Shown: one piece after another, positions 24,969-36,063 of the stretch | How positions within the stretch are numbered: position 1 is the stretch's first letter | Layout of the letters: the number at the start of each line of letters is the position of its first letter | Assembly: GCF_009296315.1 (NCBI RefSeq) | Contig: NZ_WHLY01000002.1 | Span: forward strand, 5,554,501-5,618,500 | Reading direction: 5' to 3' | Source of the DNA: Salmonirosea aquatica | GTDB taxonomy: Bacteria; Bacteroidota; Bacteroidia; Cytophagales; Spirosomataceae | Length of the DNA stretch: 64,000 bases | Translations under genes and position numbers: made by a program | The notes under the pieces: generated by a model | Told to the model about the DNA's origin: nothing | Databases searched by the model: none | What the model saw: the letters and a program-made list of their open reading frames with translations, nothing else

Positions 24969-26192
24969 CTAGGCTTCCATTTCGGCCAGTACCTCTTCTA
25001 CGCGCTCGGCGGCTTCCTTGAACTCGATGGCTGAGTATACCTTCAGACCCGATTCGTTGATGATCCGCGCGCCTTCTTCGGCATTGGTACCCTGCAAACG
25101 AACGATGATCGGAACGGGGATTTCGCCAATGGCCTTGTAGGCTTCAACTACCCCGGCGGCTACGCGGTCGCAACGTACGATACCTCCGAAGATGTTGATC
25201 AGGATGGCCTTTACGTTGGGGTCTTTCAGGATAATCCGGAAACCGGCTTCTACGGTTTTGGCATTGGCTCCACCCCCTACGTCAAGGAAGTTGGCGGGTT
25301 CGCCACCCGATAGTTTGATAATATCCATGGTAGCCATCGCCAAACCCGCGCCGTTGACCATACAACCCACGTTGCCGTCTAGTTTGACGTAGTTGAGGTT
25401 GTTGGCACCGGCTTCCACTTCCAGGGGATCTTCCTCGCTGATGTCGCGCATTTCGGCCAGTTCGGGGTGGCGGAACAACGCATTGTCATCCAGGTTCACC
25501 TTGGCGTCCACGGCCAAAATCTTGTTATCGGAGGTTTTGAGTACCGGATTGATTTCAAACATCGACGCGTCACTCTCGTTATAGGCTCGGTACAGGGCGG
25601 TAATGAACTTCACCATTTCTTTAAACGCCTCGCCTTCCAGACCCAGGGCAAAAGCTACCTTGCGGGCCTGAAAACCCTGCAAACCGACAGAAGGGTCGAT
25701 CCATTCCTTCATGATTTTATCGGGCGTATGCTCGGCTACCTCCTCGATGTCCATACCGCCTTCGGTGCTGGCCATGATGACATTGCAGTTTTTGGCCCGA
25801 TCCAGCAAAATGGAGATGTAAAATTCTTTCGGTTCGCTTGGTCCGGGGTAGTATACGTCCTCAGCAATCAGTACCTTATTGACCTGCTTTCCTTCGGGAC
25901 CTGTCTGATGCGTCACGAGCACTTTACCCAGCAGATTTTTGGAAATCGTCCGCACGTCCTCGACCGACTTGGCCAAAGCCACGCCGCGCTGCTCGCCCCC
26001 GACAACCTTGCCTTTACCACGGCCACCGGCGTGTATCTGCGACTTCACCACGTACCACTTGGTGCCCGTCTGCTCGCTCAGGTTACGAGCCACTTCTACG
26101 GCCTTGTCGGGCGTGTCGGCTACGATGCCTTCCTGAATACGAACGCCGTATTTTTTAAGAATACTTTTGCCTTGATATTCGTGAATGTTCAT
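24969..26192 (-). CDS. sucC: Succinyl-CoA synthetase beta subunit
   Basis: The 407-residue protein is the ADP/GDP-forming succinate-CoA ligase beta chain of the TCA cycle, which pairs with SucD to make succinate, CoA and NTP interconvertible with succinyl-CoA. It begins with [17 protein letters not shown], the typical start, has the ATP-grasp region with [17 protein letters not shown], and the C-terminal CoA-ligase part with [15 protein letters not shown] and [11 protein letters not shown]. Length is slightly above the usual 385-400 owing to a small insertion. sucD is not adjacent, which is common in Bacteroidota. A hairpin terminator follows. Confidence 0.95.
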   Translation of the reverse strand: MNIHEYQGKSILKKYGVRIQEGIVADTPDKAVEVARNLSEQTGTKWYVVKSQIHAGGRGKGKVVGGEQRGVALAKSVEDVRTISKNLLGKVLVTHQTGPEGKQVNKVLIAEDVYYPGPSEPKEFYISILLDRAKNCNVIMASTEGGMDIEEVAEHTPDKIMKEWIDPSVGLQGFQARKVAFALGLEGEAFKEMVKFITALYRAYNESDASMFEINPVLKTSDNKILAVDAKVNLDDNALFRHPELAEMRDISEEDPLEVEAGANNLNYVKLDGNVGCMVNGAGLAMATMDIIKLSGGEPANFLDVGGGANAKTVEAGFRIILKDPNVKAILINIFGGIVRCDRVAAGVVEAYKAIGEIPVPIIVRLQGTNAEEGARIINESGLKVYSAIEFKEAAERVEEVLAEMEA

Positions 26193-26494
26193 TTTTTGAA
26201 TTGAAAGTTAAAAGTTGAAAATGGAAACGGGGTAGCCCGGCGGTTGAAAGTGAGTAGAATCGCTTCGGAAGAGTACTTCCACGAATTATGATGTAAAAGT
26301 AGGTATTTCAGTCAATTACGATAAAGTGATATTTGATAGCCAACAGCCGGCAGCCAATGTATGCCTGTAATTCGTTAGTTTCACGGCAAATTAGCGAATA
26401 ATTCAAAACGAGGATAAGTTTCACTCGCCTTTTGTGAAATGCTCTTTCAACTTTTAACAGCACGGGCTGCCCCGTCTCAACTGTCCACTAGAAA
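26193..26494. other. Divergent intergenic region, no clear feature
   Basis: This 302-bp stretch lies between the divergent sucC and lolD-like genes and must hold both promoters. I could not identify a convincing TAnnTTTG element on either strand, and no hairpin or coding segment is evident. Confidence 0.4.
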
Positions 26495-27154
26495 ATGGCT
26501 TTACTTACCGCGCAGGGTATCACGCGCAGCTACGGCACTCTACAGGTTCTCAAGGGAATTGACCTCACGATTCAACCCGGCGAAATTGTTGCCATTGTGG
26601 GGGCCTCGGGAGCGGGCAAAAGTACCCTGCTGCACATCGTTGGCACCCTCGATCGGCCTGACCGGGGTCGGGTCACTATTCAGGATACGGATATATCTAC
26701 GCTGAGCGATAAGGCGCTGGCGCAATTCCGCAACGAGAGCATCGGTTTTGTTTTTCAGTTTCATAATCTGCTGGCGGAGTTTTCGGCGCTTGAAAATGTG
26801 TGTATGCCGGGGTTCATCAATTCCAAAGCGAAGGAAGCCGATACCCGGAAGCGTGGCGCCGAGCTATTGGCCCTGTTGGGCCTGTCGGATCGGATGGATC
26901 ACCTGCCTTCGCAGCTTTCGGGCGGTGAGCAGCAACGCGTTGCCGTAGCGCGGGCGTTACTAAACCGCCCGGCAGTGGTACTGGCCGATGAGCCGAGCGG
27001 CAATCTGGATTCCCGCAACGCCGAGGACCTGCATCGGTTATTCTTCACCCTGCGTGACGAATTGAACCAGACTTTTGTGATCGTAACCCACAACGAGCAT
27101 CTGGCCGAGATGGCCGATCGCCGTCTGGTGATGCGCGACGGGTTGATGGAGTAA
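26495..27154 (+). CDS. lolD: ABC transporter ATPase, LolD-like
   Basis: The 219-residue protein is a single ABC ATPase domain: Walker [10 protein letters not shown] at about 36-44, Q-loop QFHNLL, signature LSGGEQQR, Walker [10 protein letters not shown] and the switch His in VTHNEHL. The [11 protein letters not shown] segment after the Q-loop and the overall length fit the LolD/MacB subfamily, which powers lipoprotein release from the inner membrane or related export. The permease gene is not adjacent, so naming as lolD rests on similarity alone. A strong bidirectional terminator follows at 27276. Confidence 0.85.
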   Translation: MALLTAQGITRSYGTLQVLKGIDLTIQPGEIVAIVGASGAGKSTLLHIVGTLDRPDRGRVTIQDTDISTLSDKALAQFRNESIGFVFQFHNLLAEFSALENVCMPGFINSKAKEADTRKRGAELLALLGLSDRMDHLPSQLSGGEQQRVAVARALLNRPAVVLADEPSGNLDSRNAEDLHRLFFTLRDELNQTFVIVTHNEHLAEMADRRLVMRDGLME

Positions 27155-27275
27155 CCCTGGCCTACGGATAGTTTCCAGTCAATTCTGATGTTTAAAATTA
27201 TATAGGTACCTGTGACCGATCTGCCACCCAGACGTCCTAAGCAAGAAGTTTTTCATAACGTTGAGTAAATCAAAA

Positions 27276-27305
27276 AGCCGTCCGGAATTTCCGGACGGCT
27301 TTTTT
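27276..27305. terminator. Bidirectional terminator
   Basis: AGCCGTCCGG/CCGGACGGCT forms a perfect 10-bp stem with a 5-nt loop, with an A-run on the left and TTTTTT on the right. It lies between the convergent lolD-like gene and the DUF4174 gene and can serve both. Confidence 0.85.
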
Positions 27306-27334
27306 GTGATTATAATAAGATTTTTACCAGCCCA

Positions 27335-27790
27335 TTACTCTTTCCAAAAATACTGAGCTTTTGATAAGGCCTCGGGCCGGGTTTCAATGTTCAGCACCCG
27401 TAAGAATTGATCGGCGGTGTTGATTTTGGTACTACTCATGCGGAGGTTCCCTTTTTCATCAATAACCCATAAGTTGAACCGATCTTCGTGATACCGTAGC
27501 TTTTGCCTAAGGTACATCCGATCGATAACCGAGAGGGCAGCTGGAATCTGAACCACCACGATTTTTTCTTTTTTGAAGGTATTAAGGGAAGAATAAAGGG
27601 TATTAAGCTGTTCTTTGATCCTATGCTGCTGTTCAGCGGGAGCATAAATTACCACCAGCTTTTCGTTCCAAACCTGTTTTTCACGCAGGAAATCGGGAAT
27701 GGTTTTCTGTTGTCCGTAACTGAATGTAAGGGTACCTAATAGTAAATAAGTAAGACCTGCCAGAGTACGAATAGAAAAAGATTGACGCAT
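27335..27790 (-). CDS. DUF4174 exported protein
   Basis: The 151-residue protein has a signal peptide ending in FSYGQ. The mature part follows the DUF4174 pattern, a thioredoxin-like fold without the redox CxxC: VWNEKLVVIYAPAEQQ, then a helix with NTLYSSLNTF, KIVVVQIPA, and FNLWVIDEKGNLRM. Such proteins are small periplasmic factors of unknown function. It lies between two terminators and is therefore probably monocistronic. Confidence 0.75.
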   Translation of the reverse strand: MRQSFSIRTLAGLTYLLLGTLTFSYGQQKTIPDFLREKQVWNEKLVVIYAPAEQQHRIKEQLNTLYSSLNTFKKEKIVVVQIPAALSVIDRMYLRQKLRYHEDRFNLWVIDEKGNLRMSSTKINTADQFLRVLNIETRPEALSKAQYFWKE

Positions 27791-27924
27791 CGCTATATTA
27801 CTTTACTGTTACTTCAATGTTAAATAATTGTTAATTTTAAAGATTCTGCCCTGTAAAAGCAAATCATTCCACAATTATTTTGTAAATGGAGTAACCATAG
27901 CACCATCAGCCAGGCAACAAAAAA

Positions 27925-27945
27925 GGCACGGACTCAGTCCGTGCC
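27925..27945. terminator. Terminator after groL
   Basis: GGCACGGACT/AGTCCGTGCC is a perfect 10-bp inverted repeat with a single central base, flanked by A- and T-runs. It lies 28 bp beyond the groL stop at 27973 and should end the groSL transcript. Confidence 0.85.
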
Positions 27946-27972
27946 TTTTTGCTATACAAGTGGAAGTTGGAA

Positions 27973-29616
<1,644 letters not shown>

Positions 29617-29699
29617 TTAATGGTTTTACTTAAAATTTGATAAAAGAATGAGAAACCGGATGTTCCGGGATAGGTATTCACTCATTCAAAATTGAATTT

Positions 29700-29999
29700 T
29701 TACTGCTCGATGACGGCAAAAATATCTGATTCGCGCATGATGAGGCAATCCTTGCCATCTACGGTCAATTCAGTGCCAGAATACTTGCCGTACAGTACGG
29801 TATCACCCACTTTGACGGTCATTGGCTCGTCCTTTTTGCCAGGACCAGCCGCCAAAACGGTTCCGCGCTGGGGCTTTTCTTTCGCGGTATCAGGAATAAT
29901 GATGCCAAAGGCAGTTTTTTCTTCGGCGGGAGCCGGTTCTACCAGAACGCGGTCGGCCAGGGGCTGTACACTCACTTTTTCTTCGGTTAAAGTTGACAT
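29700..29999 (-). CDS. groS: Co-chaperonin GroES
   Basis: The 99-residue protein is the 10-kDa cap of GroEL. It shows the family core [19 protein letters not shown], then [31 protein letters not shown] and a C-terminal DIFAVIE. It is the first gene of the groSL operon and of normal length. A promoter lies somewhere in the 225 bp to the right, but I could not identify a convincing consensus element there. Confidence 0.97.
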   Translation of the reverse strand: MSTLTEEKVSVQPLADRVLVEPAPAEEKTAFGIIIPDTAKEKPQRGTVLAAGPGKKDEPMTVKVGDTVLYGKYSGTELTVDGKDCLIMRESDIFAVIEQ

Positions 30000-30224
30000 A
30001 AGAATTAACGGTTTAATATTTTGTCATAATTTTAATTTGACATACCTATACAGGCATAATCTGTGCCAGCCGTTTTTTCTGTCATTTTTTCAGTCTAGGG
30101 CTGACATTCTTCATCATTTGAGATTTGCAAACAAAATGTACGCTATACTCCAAACAGAGAGTAGATCGTTTTGTATTTCGCAGGAATTGCTTAAATTTTA
30201 CCCGTTAATCAACATAATCCCTCC

Positions 30225-30932
30225 ATGACCAAACTATCAAGCCAGTGGCTCACCGACGGAATTCTGGATTTTGAGTACAAAAAATATGTCTTACTGGCAT
30301 ATTTACAGCACGTGCGTGACGAATTCAGGCAGCAAATGCTTTTTCCGCACCTACCCAATGTAACGGAGCATTATCAGAGTAGCGTTCATTTTAAAAAATC
30401 ACAGAAATCGTTACGTACACATTTTCCCAAGAATCTGACCGGGATTGATCCGGTTCGGCTGCGGCTGCTCTATCAGGAAATCTACGAGGATGATCCGCAT
30501 CTGGAAGAAATCAACGAAATCTTGGATTTTGCCATTCCGCAGTTTTCCCTGGTGCTGCAAGAGGGGCAGACCCGCTACGAAGAAGTAGAAAGCGGGCTTT
30601 CCATTGCGCCCATTGGCATCATTCCGCTCCGTACCGAAGAAGGGTACCTTTTCATCCATCGGGCCACCCGCCGCGAAACGACGATCTACAGCTATCAGGT
30701 CACGCTGTTCGATGCGCGTCGTGAGCGGATGATCCAGACTCGCTGGCTCGAATCGGTGCAGAAGAGCCAGAACACCACGTTCGAAAGCCTCAAAGTGCAA
30801 CTTACGCGCCGCTATACCCATTTGCCCAATCCGGCCACTTACATGGTCGAATCGCCCCGCGAGTACCCCCTGGACGAAACCCTGCTGCCTGCCGCCAAGC
30901 AACTCATGGTGCGCTACATGCAGGCGGGGTAG
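30225..30932 (+). CDS. Conserved protein of unknown function
   Basis: The 235-residue cytoplasmic protein starts at ATG 30225 and has no signal peptide or membrane segment. It begins with a helical region (SQWLTDGILDFEYKKYVLLAYLQ), followed by an Arg/Glu-rich helical middle and a beta-rich C-terminal half (LSIAPIGIIPLRTEEGYLFI, then TTIYSYQVTLFDARRER). I do not recognise a named domain. It is a clear gene by frame, codon character and spacing. A 22-bp hairpin follows. It is divergent from groSL, so the two share a promoter region. Confidence 0.7.
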   Translation: MTKLSSQWLTDGILDFEYKKYVLLAYLQHVRDEFRQQMLFPHLPNVTEHYQSSVHFKKSQKSLRTHFPKNLTGIDPVRLRLLYQEIYEDDPHLEEINEILDFAIPQFSLVLQEGQTRYEEVESGLSIAPIGIIPLRTEEGYLFIHRATRRETTIYSYQVTLFDARRERMIQTRWLESVQKSQNTTFESLKVQLTRRYTHLPNPATYMVESPREYPLDETLLPAAKQLMVRYMQAG

Positions 30933-30949
30933 GTTGGAAAGGAATCTTC

Positions 30950-30999
30950 CTATATGCGAAGCGCCGGCCTGATTTTTCAGGCCGGCGCTTCGCATATAG
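30950..30999. terminator. Long bidirectional hairpin between convergent genes
   Basis: A 22-bp perfect stem (30950-30971 with 30978-30999, core GAAGCGCCGGCCTG) encloses the loop ATTTTT. It lies 18 bp after the stop of the plus-strand gene and 19 bp before the secG stop, exactly where a shared terminator is expected. A T-run after the stem is missing, so termination may depend on the very stable stem or on another mechanism. Confidence 0.6.
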
Positions 31000-31017
31000 C
31001 TGAGGGTACTAACCGTA

Positions 31018-31395
31018 TCAGTTCGTATCGCCGGGGGTTGTTGTCGCCGGAGCGGTCGTCGCTGGAGAGGTACCTGCGGCTGGAGGCGGCGCGATGCTGC
31101 CACCCGGTAGGGCACTGTTCTGGGCTTTTTCGATGTTGACGCTGTTGATCGTCTGGCTGGTTTGGGTACCGTTGCCTACGATAATGTAGGAAGCCAACGA
31201 AATGAACATGATGGCTCCGGCCATGCCCCAGGTGATTTGTTCAAGCAAATCAGTGGTTTTCTTCACGCCGAACATCTGGCCCCCGCTTCCACTGAACTCG
31301 CTGGAAAGCCCACCTCCCTTGGAGTTTTGTACCAGAACGATTAAAATCAGCAATACGGCAATAATGGCTACTAAAATAACAAGTGACAAGTACAT
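31018..31395 (-). CDS. secG: Protein translocase subunit SecG
   Basis: The 125-residue protein is the small SecYEG channel subunit. It has the two membrane helices of SecG (about 3-22 and 55-75) around the conserved cytoplasmic loop VLVQNSKGGGLSSEFSGSGGQ, with the family phrase VQNSKGGGL. The last 45 residues are a Pro/Ala/Thr-rich tail, longer than in E. coli but usual in Bacteroidota. It is the last gene of a run of same-strand genes from miaB to secG. Confidence 0.95.
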   Translation of the reverse strand: MYLSLVILVAIIAVLLILIVLVQNSKGGGLSSEFSGSGGQMFGVKKTTDLLEQITWGMAGAIMFISLASYIIVGNGTQTSQTINSVNIEKAQNSALPGGSIAPPPAAGTSPATTAPATTTPGDTN

Positions 31396-31583
31396 TTTTT
31401 GAATGATGAATTATGAGTGATGAATTATGAATGAAAGGTTCGTAATGTGATTTCGTGTTTCGAAAAGAATTAAACAACGAAAAAAACGGAAAAAACAAGT
31501 ATATATCAACAGAAGATAAGCTATGCAAAGTCTTGATAGAAAGATGATTGGGCCGTAACTAATCATTCGTCTTTCATAACTCA

Positions 31584-32417
31584 TCATTGATTTTCCTCCC
31601 TCAATTCCGCAATTTTTTCCGCAAAGTAATCTCTTTTTTCCGGATTCTTTACCATCAGCTTTTCATAAATCTCGACGGCTTTATCCAATTTGCCCTGTTT
31701 GGTCAGGATCTTGGCAAAGGATTCGGTGACCATCCCCGCCAGGGGGGGCGCCGTAGCGCGCTGACTGAGATCGACCGTCTGGGTGGTCTGCTCGTTGGGC
31801 TGGTTGCGGATGGGACCGATCCGCGGATCATTCTTGATGAAGGCCTCGATGATTTCCTGCTGCTTGCGCCGGTCATCCTCCCGGGTTTTGGGAAGTGGGA
31901 GCAACGCAATCATCGGTATGGACGTGGGTTTGAGCCGTTTATAGGTAAGTTCTTCTTCGATCACCTTTTCGCTCATCACCCGGTCGTCCACCGGGGGAGA
32001 AGAGGGCAGGCTATCGTCAACGGGTGTTTCGGAGGTACCTGAAAGTTCTTCATAGGGCAAGAGGGTAGGTTTTCCGGACCCTTGGGAAACTGCCTGGGTA
32101 CGAGAGTCGCGGTCCGACAGATGACGACCGGGCGACAGGTCGGTCATGCGGTTGAGGAGGGAATCCGACCAGGCAAATTCGCCCTCGATCAAATGGCGTA
32201 GGGCACTTCGATTGAGCGTGTGAATGGCTGCAAGAGGCAGAAGTTCGGTCAGGCGGGGTGAGGCGATATCGGCTCCTACCTTGGCCATCAGGGTGTAGGT
32301 GATCTGACAATAGGGGTAGGCCTGGGCGGTTGCTTCCAGCCGGGCTAGGTTGGGTGCCCCGATGTCGTGCGGGTGCGTTACCCAGTAGGCAAAGGTTTCT
32401 TTATCGACGGTAGTCAT
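31584..32417 (-). CDS. Conserved cytoplasmic protein with C-terminal TPR
   Basis: I start at ATG 32417 (MTTVDKETF); the reading frame continues to a TTG at 32525 without protein character. The 277-residue protein has an N-terminal helical domain, a low-complexity Pro/Ser-rich middle, and the C-terminal helical pair FAKILTKQGKLDKAVEIYEKLMVKNPEKRDYFAEKI, read as one tetratricopeptide repeat. Proteins with this layout sit between lptE and secG in many Cytophagales. The function is unknown; a scaffold role in envelope assembly is an inference from location. Confidence 0.7.
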   Translation of the reverse strand: MTTVDKETFAYWVTHPHDIGAPNLARLEATAQAYPYCQITYTLMAKVGADIASPRLTELLPLAAIHTLNRSALRHLIEGEFAWSDSLLNRMTDLSPGRHLSDRDSRTQAVSQGSGKPTLLPYEELSGTSETPVDDSLPSSPPVDDRVMSEKVIEEELTYKRLKPTSIPMIALLPLPKTREDDRRKQQEIIEAFIKNDPRIGPIRNQPNEQTTQTVDLSQRATAPPLAGMVTESFAKILTKQGKLDKAVEIYEKLMVKNPEKRDYFAEKIAELREENQ

Positions 32418-32484
32418 GCAGGGGAAACTTGGTGTCAGTAAGTAATCAATATTATCAATGAAGGTACAAACAAAGCCGTCCGGT

Positions 32485-33006
32485 TTACCAGTCGGCGGCC
32501 GACTTATTAAAAATATTCTGCACAATCTGATCCAGAATCGTGGGCAAAAGCCGGGCTTCGTTTTGATTGAGCGTCTGGCTCTGGGGAAAATCGGCGTAAA
32601 AGGAAAATGACTGGTCGAAATTCTTGGTTTCGTCCTTTGTATTGGTGAAGCGTACCTGCACCGTGACGTTGAGGCGGTTGAAGCCGGCCTGGTCGTTGGC
32701 GGTAGGTGCCACCGGCACCACGTCGTAACCCGTCAGGGTACCTTCCAGAACAAGATCCCCATTGTTGGGAACCAGGGTCAGGCTGGTGTTCCGCTGAAAG
32801 TACTCCTTTATTTTTTCGTTGATCTGGGTGGGTAGGTTAGCCGGTCCACCCGCCACTCCGGTGTTGAAATTCAGCACCGTGAACGTCTTGATGTCGGGCG
32901 AAAGATTAGTGCCCGTAAAGGAATACACCCCACAACCCACCGCCAGCAGTGATAGGCTCGTAATCAAAAACAGAAGAGCGTATTTCCTAAAAATCCCGTA
33001 TCTCAT
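32485..33006 (-). CDS. LptE-like lipoprotein
   Basis: I start at ATG 33006 (MRYGIFRKY), giving a leader ending in SLLAVGC with the lipid-attached Cys, followed by GVYSFTGTNL, the typical start of the LptE/LPS-assembly family. The remaining 150 residues form an alternating beta/alpha pattern (KTFTVLNFNT, NEKIKEYFQRNTSLTLV, GDLVLEGTLTGYDVVPV). In this family the protein plugs LptD and helps insert LPS. It sits upstream of the TPR gene and downstream of the sigma-54 regulator, with short gaps, so the genes are probably one operon. Confidence 0.85.
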   Translation of the reverse strand: MRYGIFRKYALLFLITSLSLLAVGCGVYSFTGTNLSPDIKTFTVLNFNTGVAGGPANLPTQINEKIKEYFQRNTSLTLVPNNGDLVLEGTLTGYDVVPVAPTANDQAGFNRLNVTVQVRFTNTKDETKNFDQSFSFYADFPQSQTLNQNEARLLPTILDQIVQNIFNKSAADW

Positions 33007-33051
33007 AATCGCATGGGCAACCCCGTCATAATTCATAGCTTATAATTCCCC

Positions 33052-34392
33052 TCACTCCTCAATATCATACTGCTTGATTTTACGGTACAGGGTGCGCTCT
33101 GATATGCCTAACGCCTGGGCGGCGTACTTTCGTTTATTGTTATTGCGGCGCAGGGCTTTGATAATGAGATCTTTCTCCTGATTTTCCAGGGAAAGAGACT
33201 CTTCTTCCTCGGCGATATGCTCCACGTCTTCTATCAGATTGCGTTCTTCGGAGTACCGATCCAGATCCACCACGCGTTTAGGTACCCCCCGGTCGAATCC
33301 GGTCATGTCGGATAACTGCTGCTCATGGGCGGCCAGCAGGCGGGAGGCTTCGGTAACGGGTGAAGCGGTTTCAGGATTAATAGTGTCGAAAAGATCCTGA
33401 TGGTTTTTCAGGATTTCGTGGTTGGGTTGTTCATTTTGTAAAACATCCCTGACTAGTTTCTTTAACTCGGTCACGTCGCGGCGCATGTCGAAGAGTACCT
33501 TATAGAGTAGCTCTCGTTCGGAAAAGGAGGTTGCGTCAGCGCCTGAGCCCAGAGGAATCAGCGCCTGGCCCATCCGGGCCCGGGGCGGAACGGGATTCAT
33601 GGGATTCAGGTAGCGGTACAACGTGTCGGCACTGATGGGCTCATCCTTATCGGTTTCCAGGATTGTAATCTGTTCGGCGATGTTTTTCAATTGCCTGATG
33701 TTCCCGGGGAATTCGAAATCCATCAAAGTATCCCGGGCTTCCGCCGACAGCCGCACAGGCCGGGTACGATAGCGTTCGCCAAAATCGTTGGTGAATTTGC
33801 GGAAAAGCATCAGCACGTCTTCGCCCCGTTCGCGCAGGGGCGGTACGAAGATAGGTACCGTGTTGAGCCGGTAATACAGGTCCTCCCGGAACTTCCCGGT
33901 ATTGACTGCTTCCCTGAGGTTGACATTGGTAGCCGCTACCACCCGCACATCGGTCTTCTGGACTTTGGAAGCTCCCACGCGGATGTACTCCCCGTTTTCC
34001 AGTACCCGCAGCAGGCGGGCCTGGGTTGCGACGGGCATTTCTCCGATCTCATCCAGGAAAATCGTGCCGCCGTTGGTGGTTTCAAAGTACCCTTTCCTCG
34101 CATCCAACGCACCGGTAAAGGCCCCCTTTTCGTGTCCGAAAAGCTCGGAGTCGATGGTACCTTCGGGAATGGCTCCACAGTTAATGGCAATGAAATTCCC
34201 GTGCTTGCGGGTACTGAGGCTATGGATGATCTTGGAAAAAGATTCCTTGCCGCTGCCACTCTCGCCCGTAATGAGCACGGTTAGGTCAGTAGCCGCCACC
34301 TGCATCGCCACATTGATGGCGTAGTTGAGGGCCGGTGCGGTACCTATGATCCCGAAGCGGTTTTTAACGGACTGTATTTCGGATAGATCCAT
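33052..34392 (-). CDS. Sigma-54-type AAA+ transcriptional regulator
   Basis: I start at ATG 34392 (MDLSEIQSV); the longer frame overlaps miaB. The 446-residue protein has no receiver domain and begins directly with the sigma-54 activator AAA+ core: Walker A GESGSGKE, the GAFTGA loop (EKGAFTGALD), Walker B FLDEIGEMP, and the sensor/Arg segment RREDLYYRLN-like FREDLYYRLNTVPIF. A Fis-type helix-turn-helix closes the protein (KRKYAAQALGISERTLYRKIKQ). An acidic linker separates the two. It should be active without phosphorylation. Its target is unknown; position between miaB and lptE is conserved in Bacteroidota. Confidence 0.9.
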   Translation of the reverse strand: MDLSEIQSVKNRFGIIGTAPALNYAINVAMQVAATDLTVLITGESGSGKESFSKIIHSLSTRKHGNFIAINCGAIPEGTIDSELFGHEKGAFTGALDARKGYFETTNGGTIFLDEIGEMPVATQARLLRVLENGEYIRVGASKVQKTDVRVVAATNVNLREAVNTGKFREDLYYRLNTVPIFVPPLRERGEDVLMLFRKFTNDFGERYRTRPVRLSAEARDTLMDFEFPGNIRQLKNIAEQITILETDKDEPISADTLYRYLNPMNPVPPRARMGQALIPLGSGADATSFSERELLYKVLFDMRRDVTELKKLVRDVLQNEQPNHEILKNHQDLFDTINPETASPVTEASRLLAAHEQQLSDMTGFDRGVPKRVVDLDRYSEERNLIEDVEHIAEEEESLSLENQEKDLIIKALRRNNNKRKYAAQALGISERTLYRKIKQYDIEE

Positions 34393-34463
34393 TTGTTCTA
34401 GTGGATAGGGTGCAGTTGATAATGATTGCGAGAGACAACCAAGGGCACGAAAAGTACCCCTTG

Positions 34464-35903
34464 TTAACAGTCCGCTGTCAACTCGATTACTGCGTGACCA
34501 ATTAGGGTGGCGGCGGTACATTCCGTGACCAGTACGTTGACGTAATCACCTTTTTTGAAGTTCTCACGCGGAAAAACCACAACTTTGTTCTGGTCATTGC
34601 GGCCCTGTAAATCAGAGTCGGAGCGCTTGGAAGTACCTTCTACCAGTACGCGGTGCACCCTGCCTACCAGCCGTTGATTGCGCTCCAGAGAATGGCGTTG
34701 CTGAACGGCAATCACTTCGTTGAGGCGGCGCAGTTTTATATCGTACGGAATATCGTCGGTCAGTTTCTTGGCCGCCGGCGTGCCGGGACGCTCGGAGTAG
34801 GCAAACATATAGCCATAATCGTAACGCACGTACTCCATAAGCGAGAGCGTATCCTGATGCTCCTCCTCCGTTTCGGTGCAGAATCCTGTGATCATGTCGT
34901 GTGAAATGCCGCAGTCCTCGCCCAGAATGGCGCGGATACGGTCTATTTTCTGCATATACCACGCGCGGTCATACGTCCGGTTCATCAGCTCCAGAATCCG
35001 GCTGTTGCCGCTCTGAGCGGGTAAGTGAATATAATTGCAGACGTTGTCGTACTTTTTCATGGCATACAGTACCTCGTCGGTAATATCCTTGGGATGCGAG
35101 GTGCTGAACCGGACACGCAAATCGGGATGCACCTGCGCTACCATGCCCAGTAAGGTAGCAAAGTCGTAGGTTTCCCCGTTGTCATCGGGCGATTTGTAGC
35201 GGTAGGAATCTACGTTTTGCCCCAACAACGTTACTTCGCGGTACCCCTGCTCGAAAAGCTCTCGGGCTTCGCGCACAATACTGTGCGGATCACGGCTACG
35301 CTCGCGGCCTCGGGTGAAGGGTACCACGCAGAAGCTGCACATGTTATTGCAACCCCGCATGATGGAGATAAAAGCCGTTACGCCATTGGAATTCAGGCGG
35401 ATAGGGGAGATGTCGGCGTAGGTTTCCTCGCGCGAAAGCAGCACATTCACGGCTTTCTGGCCCGTTTCGGCCTCCTCGATGAGCCGGGGTAGGTCACGGT
35501 AGGCATCGGGTCCGGTCACGATGTCCACCATTTTTTCTTCTTCCAGCAGCTTGGCTTTCAAGCGTTCCGCCATGCAGCCCAGCACGCCAATCAACATGCC
35601 GGGTTTCTTTTTCTTCAAATGGTTGAGCTGTTTCAACCGATTCCGTACTTTCTGCTCGGCGTTGTCACGAATGGCGCAGGTATTCAGGAAAATCAGGTCG
35701 GCGTCCTGTTCGGAGGCGGTAGTGGCAAACCCCGCGCCACGCATGACGGAGGCTACGATCTCACTATCCGAAAAATTCATCTGACAGCCGTAGCTTTCGA
35801 TGAATAGCTTTTTTTTACCCAAAGAAATTTCCTCCTCGCTCACCTTCACGGTTTCACAGGCTTCTTTGTCGGCTTCGGTCAATATTTTAAGAGAAATACT
35901 CAT
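34464..35903 (-). CDS. miaB: tRNA methylthiotransferase MiaB
   Basis: The 479-residue protein is a radical-SAM enzyme that adds the methylthio group to i6A37 of tRNA. The N-terminal MTTase domain carries the three cluster Cys in [23 protein letters not shown] and LGCMAER. The radical-SAM motif C-x3-C-x2-C is in [14 protein letters not shown], and a TRAM domain closes the protein ([10 protein letters not shown]). All catalytic Cys are present. The length is normal with a small N-terminal extension. A probable promoter lies upstream at 35946. Confidence 0.95.
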   Translation of the reverse strand: MSISLKILTEADKEACETVKVSEEEISLGKKKLFIESYGCQMNFSDSEIVASVMRGAGFATTASEQDADLIFLNTCAIRDNAEQKVRNRLKQLNHLKKKKPGMLIGVLGCMAERLKAKLLEEEKMVDIVTGPDAYRDLPRLIEEAETGQKAVNVLLSREETYADISPIRLNSNGVTAFISIMRGCNNMCSFCVVPFTRGRERSRDPHSIVREARELFEQGYREVTLLGQNVDSYRYKSPDDNGETYDFATLLGMVAQVHPDLRVRFSTSHPKDITDEVLYAMKKYDNVCNYIHLPAQSGNSRILELMNRTYDRAWYMQKIDRIRAILGEDCGISHDMITGFCTETEEEHQDTLSLMEYVRYDYGYMFAYSERPGTPAAKKLTDDIPYDIKLRRLNEVIAVQQRHSLERNQRLVGRVHRVLVEGTSKRSDSDLQGRNDQNKVVVFPRENFKKGDYVNVLVTECTAATLIGHAVIELTADC

Positions 35904-35945
35904 TGGGTCGTAGACCTATTAGGATCATTCAATAAATTCAAGCGG

Positions 35946-35988
35946 CAAAAGTAGAAAAAAATCTCGAAAATACTGACAAAGTGTCAGT
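35946..35988 (-). promoter_or_regulatory. Probable miaB promoter with overlapping inverted repeat
   Basis: On the minus strand TACTTTTG (35946-35953) matches the Bacteroidota -7 element TAnnTTTG and TTTG (35977-35980) the -33 element, with 23 nt between them, slightly longer than usual. The start of miaB would then be about 40 nt downstream. ACTGACA and TGTCAGT (35972-35988, 3-nt spacer) form a perfect 7-bp inverted repeat over the -33 element and could be an operator. Confidence 0.5.
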
Positions 35989-36063
35989 GTAAAAATTGCC
36001 AGAAGTTCAACAGAACACACTTCCTCGAAGTACCTTCCACCGCACGGGCGGCCCCGTCTCCAC

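Noticed and set aside
30000-30224. CIRCE element upstream of groS
   Set aside because: No GCACTC-N9-GAGTGC inverted repeat is present.
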